Shown here piece by piece: positions 25,588 to 35,646 of a stretch of 64,000 nucleotides of DNA. The stretch comes from Ilumatobacteraceae bacterium (GTDB lineage Bacteria > Actinomycetota > Acidimicrobiia > Acidimicrobiales > Ilumatobacteraceae): NCBI GenBank assembly GCA_033344875.1, contig JAWPMO010000001.1, positions 955,595 to 1,019,594 on the forward strand, in the 5' to 3' direction. Every line of letters begins with the position of its first letter. Positions within the stretch are counted from its first letter, which is position 1. The notes under the pieces are model-generated. The model ran no database searches. It was given only the letters and a program-made list of their open reading frames with translations, and was not told the DNA's origin. Position numbers and translations under genes: made by a program.

Positions 25588-28461
25588 TCAGCTCGGGAGG
25601 ATGTCGCGGAGGAACCGGCCGGTATGGCTGGCCTCGACCTTCGCGACGTCTTCCGGCGTGCCCTCGGCCACGACCATGCCGCCACCGCTGCCGCCCTCGG
25701 GGCCGAGATCGATGATCCAGTCGGCCGTCTTGATCACGTCGAGGTTGTGCTCGATCACAAGCACGGTGTTGCCCTGGTCGACCAGGCGCGACAGCACCGT
25801 CAGGAGCCGTCGGACGTCGTCGAAGTGGAGCCCGGTCGTCGGCTCGTCGAGCAGATAGATCGTGTGACCGGTCGATCGTTTGGCGAGTTCGGTCGACAGC
25901 TTGACTCGCTGCGCCTCGCCGCCGGACAGGGTCGGCGCCGACTGGCCGAGCCGGACGTAGCCGAGACCGACGTCCATCAGCGTCGACATGTACCTGGCGA
26001 TGCGGGGCTGATTGCCGAAGAACTCGACCGCCTCGGCGACCGGCATGTCGAGCACGTCGGCGATGTTCTTGCCCTTGAACTCCACATCGAGCGTGTCGCG
26101 GTTGTACCGGGCGCCCTTGCAGACCTCGCACGGCACGTAGACGTCGGGCAGGAAGTGCATCTCGATCTTGAGCGTGCCGTCGCCGGAGCACGCTTCGCAG
26201 CGCCCGCCCTTGACGTTGAACGAGAAGCGCCCTGGCTGATAGCCGCGTACCTTGGCTTCGTTGGTGGTCGCGAACAACTTGCGGACGCTGTCGAACACGC
26301 CCGTGTACGTGGCCGGGTTCGATCGCGGCGTGCGGCCGATCGGCGACTGGTCCATGTCGATGACCTTGTCGAGGAACTCGATGCCCTCGATCTTCTTGTG
26401 CTTGCCGGCCGGCAGCTTCGACTTGTAGATCCGCTGCATCAGGACCGGGAGCAGGATGTCGCGGACCAGCGTGGACTTGCCCGAGCCGGACACGCCCGTG
26501 ACCGCGACGAAGCAGCCGAGCGGGATGTCGACGTCGAGGTTCTGGAGGTTGTGCTCGCGGGCACCTCGGATCGTGAGCTTCTCGCCCTTGGGCGTGCGCC
26601 GGACCTCGGGGACCGGCACCGACTTCTTACCGGACAGGTACTGGCCGGTCACCGACTCCTTGACACGCGTGATGCCCTTGACCGGGCCGCTGTACACGAT
26701 CTCGCCGCCGTGCTCACCGGCACCGGGGCCGATGTCGACGATCCAGTCGGACTCCTTGATCGTCTCTTCGTCGTGCTCGACGACGATCACGGTGTTGCCG
26801 AGATCACGCAGACGGGTGAGCGTGTCGATCAGACGCCGGTTGTCGCGCTGGTGCAGGCCGATCGACGGCTCGTCGAGCACGTACAGGGTGCCGACCAGGC
26901 CGGAACCGATCTGGCTCGCCAGCCGGATCCGCTGGGCCTCACCACCGGCGAGTGTGCCCGCCGACCGCGACAGCGTGAGGTAATCGAGGCCGACGTCGAG
27001 CAGGAACCCGAGCCGGGCGTTGACCTCTTTGGTCACCCGCTCGGCGATCAGGCGGTCGCGCTCGCTGAGTTCGAGCGCGGACAGGAACTTGGCCGACTCG
27101 CCGATCGACATCTCGCAGACCTCGGCGATGTTCTTGTCGCCCACCGTGACGGCCAGCGTGAACGGCTTGAGCCGAGCACCGCCGCAGGCGCGGCACGGCA
27201 CCTCGCGCATGTAGCCCTCGTACTGCTCTCGCGAGTAGTCGCTCTCGGACCCCTCGTGGCGACGCTTGATCCAGGGGATGACCCCCTCGTACTCGGTCGA
27301 GTAGGAGCGGTTGCGGCCGTACCGGTTCTTGTACTTGACGGTCAGCTTGCCCTTGGTGCCGTGCAGGATCAGCTTCTGCTGTTTGGCCGGCAGCTGCTCC
27401 CAGGGCGCGGACAGGTCGATGTCGTGGATGTTCGCCACCGACTCGAGCATGCGGGTGAAGTACTGGGTGTGCGCGCTCCGCCACGGCACGATCGCGCCGT
27501 CGTTGATCGACTGCTCGGGGTCGGCGATGACGAGCTCGGGATCGACCTCGAACGTGGTACCGAGGCCGTCGCAGGTGACGCAGGCGCCGTACGGCGAGTT
27601 GAACGAGAAGTTGCGGGGCGCCGGCTCGTCGTAGCTCTTGCCACAGACGGGGCAGGCGAGGTGCTGGCTGAACGTGAGCGTCTCGGGCTCGGGCTCACCC
27701 TCACGGGCCACGAGCTCGACCTCGGCGACCCCGTCAGCCAGGGTGAGCGCGGTCTCGAGCGAGTCGGTCAGGCGTCGCTCGATCCCCTCGCGGAGCACGA
27801 GACGGTCGACGACGATCTCGATCTTGTGCTGCTCGTACTTGGCGAGGCGTTCGTCGCGCTGGAGGAACTCGTCGATCACGACGGTCTCGCCGTCGATGCG
27901 GGCTCGCACGTACCCCTGCCCCGACAGGTCGGCGAGCAGTGTGTCGTACTCGCCCTTGCGGCCGCGCACGACGGGGGCGAGCACCTGGAACCGCGACCCC
28001 TCCGGCAGTTCGAGGATGCGGTCGACGATCTGCTGCGGCGTCTGCCGCTGCAACGTGGTGCCGTCGTCGGGGCAGTGCTGCACCCCGATGCGGGCGTACA
28101 GCAGGCGCAGGTAGTCGTAGACCTCGGTGATCGTGCCCACGGTCGAGCGAGGGTTGCGACTGGCGGACTTCTGGTCGATCGAGATCGCCGGCGACAGGCC
28201 CTCGATCACGTCGACGTCGGGCTTGTCCATCTGCCCGAGGAACTGGCGGGCGTACGAGCTGAGCGACTCGACGTAGCGGCGCTGACCCTCGGCGTAGATC
28301 GTGTCGAACGCGAGGCTCGACTTGCCGGAACCGGACAGGCCCGTGAACACCACGAGACGGTCGCGCGGGAGCTCGACGTTGACGTTCTTCAGGTTGTGTT
28401 CGCGCGCACCGCGGACCTCGATGACAGGACCGGACGGCGTCGCGTTCTTGCGCGGAGCCAT
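25588..28461 (-). CDS. uvrA: Excinuclease ABC subunit A
   Basis: Predicted 957-aa UvrA, full family length. Two ABC ATPase modules are present, with Walker [10 protein letters not shown] near residue 40 and GVSGSGKST near 650; two ABC signature regions [15 protein letters not shown] and [14 protein letters not shown]; and two zinc fingers, CPVCGK...CVTCDG and CEACSG...CEVCKG. It recognises bulky DNA lesions with UvrB. TAGCCT lies 10 nt before ATG. A weak LexA-like box farther upstream is discussed under rejected items. Confidence 0.97.
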   Translation of the reverse strand: MAPRKNATPSGPVIEVRGAREHNLKNVNVELPRDRLVVFTGLSGSGKSSLAFDTIYAEGQRRYVESLSSYARQFLGQMDKPDVDVIEGLSPAISIDQKSASRNPRSTVGTITEVYDYLRLLYARIGVQHCPDDGTTLQRQTPQQIVDRILELPEGSRFQVLAPVVRGRKGEYDTLLADLSGQGYVRARIDGETVVIDEFLQRDERLAKYEQHKIEIVVDRLVLREGIERRLTDSLETALTLADGVAEVELVAREGEPEPETLTFSQHLACPVCGKSYDEPAPRNFSFNSPYGACVTCDGLGTTFEVDPELVIADPEQSINDGAIVPWRSAHTQYFTRMLESVANIHDIDLSAPWEQLPAKQQKLILHGTKGKLTVKYKNRYGRNRSYSTEYEGVIPWIKRRHEGSESDYSREQYEGYMREVPCRACGGARLKPFTLAVTVGDKNIAEVCEMSIGESAKFLSALELSERDRLIAERVTKEVNARLGFLLDVGLDYLTLSRSAGTLAGGEAQRIRLASQIGSGLVGTLYVLDEPSIGLHQRDNRRLIDTLTRLRDLGNTVIVVEHDEETIKESDWIVDIGPGAGEHGGEIVYSGPVKGITRVKESVTGQYLSGKKSVPVPEVRRTPKGEKLTIRGAREHNLQNLDVDIPLGCFVAVTGVSGSGKSTLVRDILLPVLMQRIYKSKLPAGKHKKIEGIEFLDKVIDMDQSPIGRTPRSNPATYTGVFDSVRKLFATTNEAKVRGYQPGRFSFNVKGGRCEACSGDGTLKIEMHFLPDVYVPCEVCKGARYNRDTLDVEFKGKNIADVLDMPVAEAVEFFGNQPRIARYMSTLMDVGLGYVRLGQSAPTLSGGEAQRVKLSTELAKRSTGHTIYLLDEPTTGLHFDDVRRLLTVLSRLVDQGNTVLVIEHNLDVIKTADWIIDLGPEGGSGGGMVVAEGTPEDVAKVEASHTGRFLRDILPS

Positions 28462-28590
28462 GAGGATGTCGAGGCTACCGAGCCACTGGCGACGGCCGAG
28501 CCGCCCGATGGAGGGAAATGATCACCCCGCCGACGCTACCAGACCGACCGAACACCTGTACGACGTCCGGCCGGTCCGGACCGGCCGGGG

Positions 28591-29340
28591 TCACATGACG
28601 CACAGCAGGTCGGCGAAGAGCTCCTCGCCGTCGACGTCGACCCCGCGTCCGGCGAACCAGGTGGCCACGTTGAGCACGTCACGGTGCAGGAACTCGATCC
28701 CCTGCGGATTGGCGGCGATGTCGATCGCCTGCGGGAAGTCGATGAACCACAGCGTGTCGTCCCACCACAGGAGGTTGTACACCGACAGGTCGCCGTGCGC
28801 GTATCCCTCCCCCACCATGGCCCGCAGACCGACGACGAGCTGGTCGAATGCGTCGGTGAGCGCTCCGATCCCGAGTCGCGCCGCCTGGAGCTGCGGCGCC
28901 GCCCGCTCGTCGTCGCCGACGTATTCGAGGTCGAACACGTTGCCGTCGTACGCGATCGGATACGGCACCGACATCCCCGTCGCCCACAGTCGCGACATCA
29001 CGTCGAACTCGTGACCCATCCACCGGTCCTGGAGGAGTCGTTTGCCGTAGGTCGACATGCGCTCGACCGCACGACGGTCGCGGGTCTTTCGGAACTGGCG
29101 CCCTTCCCGATATTGCACGTCGTGGACGAACGCCGACGAGCGCTGCACGCCCATCGCCTGGAGTTCTCCCTTGGACTTCACCTCCCGCGGGAGGTAGCGC
29201 TTGCGGGCGAACACACACGAACGACCGTCGTGGCCGTGGCGTTCGATCAGGTTGACCTGGGCTTCCTTGCCCGTCTTGACGACGCCGAGGTCGTCGTCGT
29301 GGAGGCCATCGATGATGACCCACGTGGGAACAGCGCGCAC
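28591..29340 (-). CDS. RIO-type kinase
   Basis: Predicted 249-aa RIO1-like atypical protein kinase. GVVKTGKEAQVNLIE is the glycine-poor nucleotide-binding strand with the conserved Lys-Glu, CVFARKRY carries the ATP-binding lysine, EGYAHGDLSVYNLLW is the catalytic loop (Asp, Asn) and WFIDFPQAIDIAANPQG the metal-binding loop. Target in bacteria is unknown. GTG 29340 was preferred over GTG 29346 because AAGGAG lies 7 nt upstream of it. Confidence 0.85.
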   Translation of the reverse strand: MRAVPTWVIIDGLHDDDLGVVKTGKEAQVNLIERHGHDGRSCVFARKRYLPREVKSKGELQAMGVQRSSAFVHDVQYREGRQFRKTRDRRAVERMSTYGKRLLQDRWMGHEFDVMSRLWATGMSVPYPIAYDGNVFDLEYVGDDERAAPQLQAARLGIGALTDAFDQLVVGLRAMVGEGYAHGDLSVYNLLWWDDTLWFIDFPQAIDIAANPQGIEFLHRDVLNVATWFAGRGVDVDGEELFADLLCVM

Positions 29341-29479
29341 GAGCACACTCCTTGAACTGCTTGCCGATGGGATGATCGGCCGCAGACCCCGGAGTCGGTG
29401 CTTCAGCGACTCGACGGGCGCGACCGGAGGGAGAGCATCGATGAGACCGTCATGTGGATCACCCTCCCTTCGTGTCGGC

Positions 29480-29496
29480 GTACGTGTGCAACGTAC
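29480..29496. repeat. 17-bp inverted repeat GTACGT-N5-ACGTAC
   Basis: A perfect inverted repeat in the 192-bp gap between the LLM stop (29533) and the RIO-kinase start (29340). It is about 140 bp upstream of the kinase gene. It could be a regulator-binding site or part of the terminator region of the LLM gene; no U-tract follows. The rest of the gap shows only a CCGGCGCGCCGG palindrome. Confidence 0.4.
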
Positions 29497-29532
29497 CCCA
29501 CCCCCGGCGCGCCGGCGAAGGAGGTTTCGCGC

Positions 29533-30444
29533 TCAGCCGTCGAGACAGCTGACGAGCATCTCGCGCGTGGCGGCGCGCTCGTCGGGGTCGCTGGCGAACT
29601 CGGCCGCCGAGAAGTCGGTCACGCCGATCTCACCGAGTGCGAGCACACGTTCGCGACACTCCTCGGCCGAGCCGGCGATCACGATGTCACCGGGGCCCGC
29701 TGCACCTTCGCGGTCGAGCATCTTGCGGTAGCTGGGCAGTTGGCCGTAGATCGCGAAGACCGACGCGGCGCGCTCCTGCGCACCGGCCACGTCGTCGGTG
29801 ACACAGACGGGGAGCGCGGCGACCACCCGGGTCGCATCCCGCCCGGCGGCCTCGGAGGCGGCTCGCAGCGTCGGCACCGTGTGCTCGGCGAGCGTCTTGG
29901 GCCCGGTGCACCACGTCATCGTGCCGTCGGCGAACTGCGCCGTCACCTTGAGCATCTGCTCGCCCAGCGCCGCCAGCATCACCGCCGGCCGGTCGCCGCC
30001 GCACACCGTGATGTCGCCACGCGCCGTCACCGTCTCACCTTCGAACCGAACCGACTGCTGCTCGAGCAAGGGCATCAGCGCCGACAGGTACTCGCGCATG
30101 TGGCGCACCGGCTTGTCGAACGTGTGGCCCCACATCCCTTCGACGACGGGCTGATGACTGAGCCCGATACCGAGGGTGAAACGGCCACCGGTCGCGGCGT
30201 TGGTGGTGAGCGCCTGCTGGGCCATCTGCATCGGGTGCCGCGGATACGTCGGCACGACCGCGATCCCGAGTTCGATCCGTGGCACCTCGCGTCCGACGAT
30301 CGACAGCGTGGTCATGGCATCGTGCCCGAAGATCTGCGAGACCCAGTAGCTCGCGAAGCCCTGCGATTCCGCCGTTCGAGCGTTCTCGACGACCTGGTCG
30401 AGGGTGCCGTCGTTGAGAGTTCCGTCGTTGATACCGATGCGCAT
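29533..30444 (-). CDS. F420-dependent LLM-class oxidoreductase (TIGR03564-like)
   Basis: Predicted 303-aa luciferase-like monooxygenase-fold enzyme. MRIGINDGT at the N-terminus, ASYWVSQIFGHDAMTTL, GIAVVPTYPRHPMQMAQQ and GGRFTLGIGLSHQPV follow the F420-dependent LLM pattern. The substrate is unknown. It is distinct from the enzyme at 19.8 kb (different subfamily). TACCGT ends 7 nt before ATG; the divergent pcm gene starts 35 bp away with the same signature. Confidence 0.86.
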   Translation of the reverse strand: MRIGINDGTLNDGTLDQVVENARTAESQGFASYWVSQIFGHDAMTTLSIVGREVPRIELGIAVVPTYPRHPMQMAQQALTTNAATGGRFTLGIGLSHQPVVEGMWGHTFDKPVRHMREYLSALMPLLEQQSVRFEGETVTARGDITVCGGDRPAVMLAALGEQMLKVTAQFADGTMTWCTGPKTLAEHTVPTLRAASEAAGRDATRVVAALPVCVTDDVAGAQERAASVFAIYGQLPSYRKMLDREGAAGPGDIVIAGSAEECRERVLALGEIGVTDFSAAEFASDPDERAATREMLVSCLDG

Positions 30445-30479
30445 GACAGCGACGGTATCCGACGGGTACCGTCGATCTC

Positions 30480-31109
30480 GTGGCCGACCACGAGATCGCT
30501 CGACACCGAATGGTGGATCAGCAACTCGCCGCTCGCGACATCGTCGACGAGCGGGTCCTCGACGCGATGCGCCGGGTGCCACGCCACCGTTTCGTCGAAG
30601 GTGACGCCGATCTCGCGTACGGCGATCAGCCGGTCCCGATCGGCCACGGGGCGACGATCTCCCAGCCGTACATCGTGGCGCTCATGACCCAGGCGCTGAG
30701 CGTCTCGCCGACCGATCGTGTCCTCGAGATCGGCACCGGTTCCGGGTACGGCGCCGCGGTGCTGGCGGAGTTGGCCGAACGGGTCACGACCGTCGAGGTC
30801 GTACCGGAGCTGGCGGAGACCGCACGGGCACTGCTGGCCGACCACGCCGACCACGTCGAGGTCATCACCGGCGACGGCTCGCTCGGACACCCGTCGGGCG
30901 CGCCGTACGACGCGATCAGCGTGACGGCCGCCGGGCCCGAGATCCCCGAACCGCTGCTCGACCAGCTCGCGCCGGGTGGGCGGCTCGTGATGCCCGTCGG
31001 CCGCGGCGTCGAGCAACTGGTCCTCCTCACCCGCCGCCCCGATGGCGACACGATCGAGACGCTCATTCCGGTTCGGTTCGTGCCGCTCCGCGGGCGACAC
31101 GGCGCGTGA
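30480..31109 (+). CDS. pcm: Protein-L-isoaspartate O-methyltransferase
   Basis: Predicted 209-aa PCMT that methylates isoaspartyl residues of damaged proteins using SAM. MVDQQLAARDIVDERVLDAMRRVPRH, the substrate loop YGDQPVPIGHGATISQP, and motif I VLEIGTGSGYGAAVL are clear. GTG 30480 is preceded by TACCGT (30467-30472), 7 nt spacing. The stop overlaps the histidine kinase start (GTGA), so the three genes may share a transcript. Confidence 0.92.
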   Translation: MADHEIARHRMVDQQLAARDIVDERVLDAMRRVPRHRFVEGDADLAYGDQPVPIGHGATISQPYIVALMTQALSVSPTDRVLEIGTGSGYGAAVLAELAERVTTVEVVPELAETARALLADHADHVEVITGDGSLGHPSGAPYDAISVTAAGPEIPEPLLDQLAPGGRLVMPVGRGVEQLVLLTRRPDGDTIETLIPVRFVPLRGRHGA

Positions 31110-32329
31110 TCCATACCGGTCCGAGGCCGGAATGCGACACTGATGCGGTGGACCGCTTTCCGACGCTGACGCCTCGACCGGCGCTGTTCCCGACCGGTCT
31201 GACGATCCTCAAGGCGCTGGTGGTCGCACGCTGGCTGGCATGGCTCTGGATGGCCGGCATCCTGCTCTTCACCGACGCGGAGACCAAGGTCCGCCACCCG
31301 ATCGTCGGATGGGGCGCCGTCGGGGCCACGCTCGCCCTGACCGTCGTCGGCACCGTGCTCCTGCGCCGCCGACCGGAGCGCCTGCTCCACGCACCGTTCG
31401 TGATCGCCGACGTGGCGTTCGCCATCGGACTCAGCATCGTCGACGGCTACGTGTTCGAACCGGACCACGTGTTCGCCACGTCGCAGAGCATCGCCACGCA
31501 ATGGCCGCTGATCGCGATGGCGACGGTCGGGGTGGCGTACGGGCCGGTCATCGCCGGTCTCAGTGGACTCCTCGTCGGTCCGGCCGAGTGGGCGGGCGCC
31601 GAGCTGAACCGGTTCGATGCGTGGGGCACACCCGAGATCGTGTCGATCGCCGCGACGAGCCTGTTCTACGGCGCGTGCGGTGTCGTGTTCGGGTGGCAGG
31701 CACGGCTCCTCAAGCGGGTCGAGGGCGAGATCGCCGACCGCAGGGCCCGCGACGAGGTCGGCCGGGTGCTGCACGACACGGTGCTCCAGACGTTGGCGCT
31801 GGTCGAACGACGGTCTGCGTCGAGCGACCCCGAACTCGCGACCGCGGCGCGGCAGGCCGACCAGGATCTCCGCGCGTTCCTGTTCGGGAGCGCCGGGCGC
31901 GTGGTCGCCGATCTCGAGACGCGGGTTCGCTCGGAGATCGAGCGCGTCCGGACCGGCCACGACACACCGGTCACCGTCAGCGTGCTCGACGACGGCTGCC
32001 GTCTCCCCGACCGCCACCAGGACCTCGTCGCCCGGGCGATCGGCGAAGCGGTCGCCAACTCGCTCGAGCATGCGGTGGCGAACCGGGTCGTGGTGTTCGT
32101 CGAGACCGACGACGACGGGCACGTCTTCGCCAGCATCGACGACGACGGGATGGGGTTCGATCCGGCCACTCCCCGGAGTACGCACGGCATCGACGAGTCG
32201 GTGCTCGCCCGGATCGCATCGATCGGCGGACGGGTCGAGATCTCATCGTCGATCGGGAGCGGCACCGAGGTCTGCATCTGGACCAAGCCCGCGCCGGAGG
32301 CCGCCGGCATGGGAGGATCGACGTCGTGA
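31106..32329 (+). CDS. Sensor histidine kinase (NarX/HisKA_3 type)
   Basis: Predicted 407-aa membrane kinase. Five to six helices fill residues 30-195; there is no extracellular sensor domain, so sensing is likely within the membrane. HisKA_3 dimerisation box GRVLHDTVLQTLALV contains the phospho-acceptor His. The HATPase has EAVANSLEHA (N box) and DDDGMGFDP (G1). Start GTG 31106 overlaps pcm; GTG 31148 (VDRFPTLTPRP) is an equally good alternative and has a -10-like GACACT 6 nt upstream. Paired with the response regulator by a GTGA overlap. Confidence 0.9.
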   Translation: MIHTGPRPECDTDAVDRFPTLTPRPALFPTGLTILKALVVARWLAWLWMAGILLFTDAETKVRHPIVGWGAVGATLALTVVGTVLLRRRPERLLHAPFVIADVAFAIGLSIVDGYVFEPDHVFATSQSIATQWPLIAMATVGVAYGPVIAGLSGLLVGPAEWAGAELNRFDAWGTPEIVSIAATSLFYGACGVVFGWQARLLKRVEGEIADRRARDEVGRVLHDTVLQTLALVERRSASSDPELATAARQADQDLRAFLFGSAGRVVADLETRVRSEIERVRTGHDTPVTVSVLDDGCRLPDRHQDLVARAIGEAVANSLEHAVANRVVVFVETDDDGHVFASIDDDGMGFDPATPRSTHGIDESVLARIASIGGRVEISSSIGSGTEVCIWTKPAPEAAGMGGSTS

Positions 32330-32949
32330 ACGACCCGATCAGGACGGTACTCGCCGACGACCACGAACTCGTCCGGTCCGGCCTGCGCAACGAACTCGGC
32401 CCCGGGTTCGAGATCGTCGGCGAGGCCGACGACGCCGAGGGGGCGATCGACGTGATCACCGCCCGACAGCCCGATCTCGTCATCTGCGACCTGCACATGC
32501 CGCGCGGCGGTGGCCTGGCCGTGGTCGAGCGGTGCGCCACCGTGTGCCCCATCGTGATCCTGACCGTGAGCGAGGCCGAGCGGGATCTGCTCGACGCGGT
32601 CGCCGCCGGCGCCGCCGGGTACCTCGTCAAGACCACGCCGATCGACGAGCTCACCGCGTCGCTCCGCGCCGCAGCCGCCGGCGAACCCGTGTTCTCACCA
32701 TCGCTCGCTGCGCTCGTCCTCGGAGAGTTCCGCCGGCTCGCGAAATCGGCCGACACGAACCCCCTGACCGAGCGCGAGCGGCAGGTGTTGCAGCTTGTCG
32801 CACGCGGCCGCACCTACAAGGAGCTCGGCCTCGAACTCGACATCGCGGCCAAGACCGCCGAGAACCACGTCCGCAACATCCTCGGCAAGCTGCACCTCAG
32901 CCGACGCAGCGACCTCGTCCGGTACGCCGTCGAGCACGGCCTGGACTGA
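32326..32949 (+). CDS. Response regulator, NarL/FixJ family
   Basis: Predicted 207-aa regulator. The receiver domain has the acidic pair ADDHE, phospho-Asp in VICDLHMP, Thr/Ser in ILTVSEAE and Lys in YLVKTTP. A LuxR-type HTH closes the protein (LTERERQVLQLVARGRTYKELG, TAENHVRNILGKL). GGGAGG lies 9 nt before the GTG. Its partner kinase is directly upstream. The huge membrane protein downstream could be a target, but no shared operator was seen. Confidence 0.93.
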   Translation: MNDPIRTVLADDHELVRSGLRNELGPGFEIVGEADDAEGAIDVITARQPDLVICDLHMPRGGGLAVVERCATVCPIVILTVSEAERDLLDAVAAGAAGYLVKTTPIDELTASLRAAAAGEPVFSPSLAALVLGEFRRLAKSADTNPLTERERQVLQLVARGRTYKELGLELDIAAKTAENHVRNILGKLHLSRRSDLVRYAVEHGLD

Positions 32950-33027
32950 ATCTCCCCACGGCTCCCCAGCCCGCTCTGGGGGATGTCCCCGATATCCGCC
33001 GGAGCCGCCTGCCTTCACGATGGAGGC

Positions 33028-35514
33028 ATGAACTGGCCACCTCCCACCGTCGATCCCGTACCCGTACCCGAGACCGACGCCGAGCGTCGTGGGCTCAGCG
33101 CCGTCCCCGCCGCAGCTTGGATCGGCCTGCTGGGCGGGGCGCTGCTGCTCGTCGCCGCCGTCGCGGTCGTCGCGAGCAACTGGAACACGATCGGCGAGAG
33201 CGTGCGCGTCGCCGGACTTGCCGGCGTGACCGTCGGCCTGCTCATCGCCGCGAGACGACTCCGTCCCATGGCGCCGACGACCGCCGGGATCGTCGCCCAC
33301 GTCGGTACGTTGCTCACAGCCTCGGTCGGCATCAGCGCGCTCTCGGTGGTGGGGGTCACCTGGCCCGGCTGTCTGCTCCTCGGCGGCGTCACGTTGATCG
33401 TCGCCACCGAGCTCCAGGCCACCCGCCGGCGGCGGGCGACGATGCATCTGGCGCAGATCGCCGGGTGGGCGACGGCGGCGACCGGCGCTGCTGCACTCCT
33501 CGGCACCACCGCCGGCCTGCTCGCCGCGCTCGCGGCGACCGGCCTGCTCGTGGTCGGTGCCCACCGCCGCAGCGCGATGCTCGCCGGACTGGCCGTGGTC
33601 TCGCCGGCGTTGACGGCGTTGGCCGACACCGGCATCGGGAACGGGACATTGCAGCGGGCCGGCCTCGTCGGCGAGCGACTCGGCTGGTCGGGGCCCGCCG
33701 TCGGCCTCCTCGCCGCGACGGTGATCGGCGCGATCGCCTGGCGTCGCCGGAGCAACCCGCTCATGCTGGTCGCGGTCGCGTGTCCGGTCATCGGGCTGGT
33801 CACCGGGTTCGCCGCCGCCGACGGGTCGTTCGTCGCCTGGTGGAGTGTCCCCGCAATGGCGCTGATCGCCGCCGAACTGGGTCTGCTCCTCCTGCCGACG
33901 GATCGGTGGCGCGGGCAGATCGCCGATCTCGTCGACATCGGAGCGGTCACGGTGGCGGTCGGCGCGTGGACGGCGCCGGCCATCGCTCGACTCGACATCG
34001 GCGGAACCGACCTCGCGTCTCCCTGGGCGATCCCGGTCGCGCTGACCGGCCTCGGTGTCGGCCTGTCGCTGCTCCGGTGGCGTTCGTCCCGTCCCCGGCT
34101 CGCCGATCTCGGTGTCGCATCCGTCGCCGGGGCGCTGCTCGGCCTGGTGGTCGCCTTCGATCCGCCCGACCTCGCCGTCGCCGGCGCCGCGACGGTCGCG
34201 GTGCTGTTCGCCGTGGTGCTGTCGAGGCGCCTCTCCCCGCTCGCTCTCCATCCGGCCGGGATCTGGGCCCTGATCAGCATCGGCGCCGTCGGCTCGGACA
34301 CCGGCTTGGCCACGGGAGCGATCGCGTTCGCATTCCTGGCCGCCACGGTCGCGATCGTGGTCGCCGCACGTGGTCGGCTCGCAGCCGACCACCGCGTGGT
34401 CGGCGGACTCGAGATGGGTGCGATCGCGATCGGCGTGGCACTCGGCGCCCTCGCACTGACCGACCGCTTCGCCCCGGCGATCGGGCTGGGTGTCATCGCC
34501 GGGGTCATGTTGCTCGTCGTGATCGTCGAGCGCCGCCACACGGTCGCTGCGGTGGCGACCGTCGCCTGCACGTCGGTCGTCGCCCTCGATGCAGCCACGG
34601 CGGCGGGCACGCTCGACACCTCGTACTGGGCCGGGTGGGCGGCGGCGACCGCGGCGTTCACGATCGCCTGGTCGGTCCACCGCTCCGCCGTCATGGCCCA
34701 CGCTGCGGCGGGAGCTGCCGTCGTCACGGTCGCTGCATCGGCGGCCCCGCTCGACGTCCCACTCGGCGACGTCGTCGTCATGGCGATGCTCGCGGTGGTG
34801 GCACTCACCGGACTCGCCGGAACGATCGGCCGTCGAACCGCGCTCGACGCCGCGGCCGGCGCCGCCGGCGTCGTGCTGCTCACCACCACGCTGTTCGGGC
34901 TCGACCCGCCGTGGATCGCCGCGGCGTGGTTCGTCCTCGGGATCCAGATGTCGCTGGGCGGGGTGGCGTTCGAACGCCGCCCGATGCTCTGGTCCGGACT
35001 GGCGACGGCGGTGGGCGGGGCGATCGGCTGGTGGTTCACCTCCGGCGCCCACGTCTGGTTCACCGACCTCATCGCCCCGGCCGACATCCGGGTCGCCGAT
35101 CTCTGGTTGGCTGCCATCACCGTCGCTTCGGTGTTGGTCGGTCGAGCACTGCGGGCCGAGTTCGGCGTCAGCAGCTGGGTCGCCTACACCGCGGCGCTGG
35201 TGATCCCGGGGCTCTGGTTGCCTGCTGCGCACCTCGACCGCGACCCGGTGTGGGTCCTCCCGCTCCTGCTGACCCTCGGGGTCGTGGCGGCGGGGCTCGG
35301 TGCCTGGCACCGTCTGGCCGCCCCGCTCGTCGGCGGCACCGTCCTGTGTGGCATCGCGACCGTGCTCGCGACCGGATCCGACCTCACCGCGATCCCCACC
35401 TGGGTCTGGTTGGCGCTGGGCGGCGGATCGTTGATCGCGACCGCGGTGTTGATCGAACGAGCCGGGCGACCCGACGCCCCCGACCTCCGCGAACTCGTGG
35501 CCCGGTGGCAGTAG
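33028..35514 (+). CDS. Large polytopic membrane protein (DUF2157/SCO7613-like)
   Basis: Predicted 828-aa protein, nearly all hydrophobic, with some 25 transmembrane helices separated by very short Arg-containing turns. The first helix block (AAWIGLLGGALLLVAAVAVVASNWNTIGESVRV) matches the N-terminus of DUF2157/SCO7613-type actinobacterial membrane proteins. There is no catalytic or transport signature. The end has a hydrophobic helix followed by RAGRPDAPDLRELVARWQ. Only 78 bp separate it from the two-component system. Confidence 0.75.
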   Translation: MNWPPPTVDPVPVPETDAERRGLSAVPAAAWIGLLGGALLLVAAVAVVASNWNTIGESVRVAGLAGVTVGLLIAARRLRPMAPTTAGIVAHVGTLLTASVGISALSVVGVTWPGCLLLGGVTLIVATELQATRRRRATMHLAQIAGWATAATGAAALLGTTAGLLAALAATGLLVVGAHRRSAMLAGLAVVSPALTALADTGIGNGTLQRAGLVGERLGWSGPAVGLLAATVIGAIAWRRRSNPLMLVAVACPVIGLVTGFAAADGSFVAWWSVPAMALIAAELGLLLLPTDRWRGQIADLVDIGAVTVAVGAWTAPAIARLDIGGTDLASPWAIPVALTGLGVGLSLLRWRSSRPRLADLGVASVAGALLGLVVAFDPPDLAVAGAATVAVLFAVVLSRRLSPLALHPAGIWALISIGAVGSDTGLATGAIAFAFLAATVAIVVAARGRLAADHRVVGGLEMGAIAIGVALGALALTDRFAPAIGLGVIAGVMLLVVIVERRHTVAAVATVACTSVVALDAATAAGTLDTSYWAGWAAATAAFTIAWSVHRSAVMAHAAAGAAVVTVAASAAPLDVPLGDVVVMAMLAVVALTGLAGTIGRRTALDAAAGAAGVVLLTTTLFGLDPPWIAAAWFVLGIQMSLGGVAFERRPMLWSGLATAVGGAIGWWFTSGAHVWFTDLIAPADIRVADLWLAAITVASVLVGRALRAEFGVSSWVAYTAALVIPGLWLPAAHLDRDPVWVLPLLLTLGVVAAGLGAWHRLAAPLVGGTVLCGIATVLATGSDLTAIPTWVWLALGGGSLIATAVLIERAGRPDAPDLRELVARWQ

Positions 35515-35646
35515 CCGGGCATATCCACGACATATCCCCGCCATACCGGCGTTGTCGGACATCACGTCGATATACCCGGGTCATCGGGTCAAGACACTCC
35601 CACGGGCGGTCGACAGCTCAGTCGAAACCACTGCCCAGGAGGCCCC

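Noticed and set aside
25339-28521. 1060-codon plus-strand open frame opposite uvrA
   Set aside because: Its Asp/Val/Leu-rich sequence is the mirror of uvrA codons; UvrA motifs are unmistakable on the other strand.
28549-28562. LexA-like box CGAAC-N4-GTACG upstream of uvrA
   Set aside because: One mismatch to the consensus and about 70 bp upstream of the likely -10, so it would not block the promoter seen. Kept only as a weak possibility.
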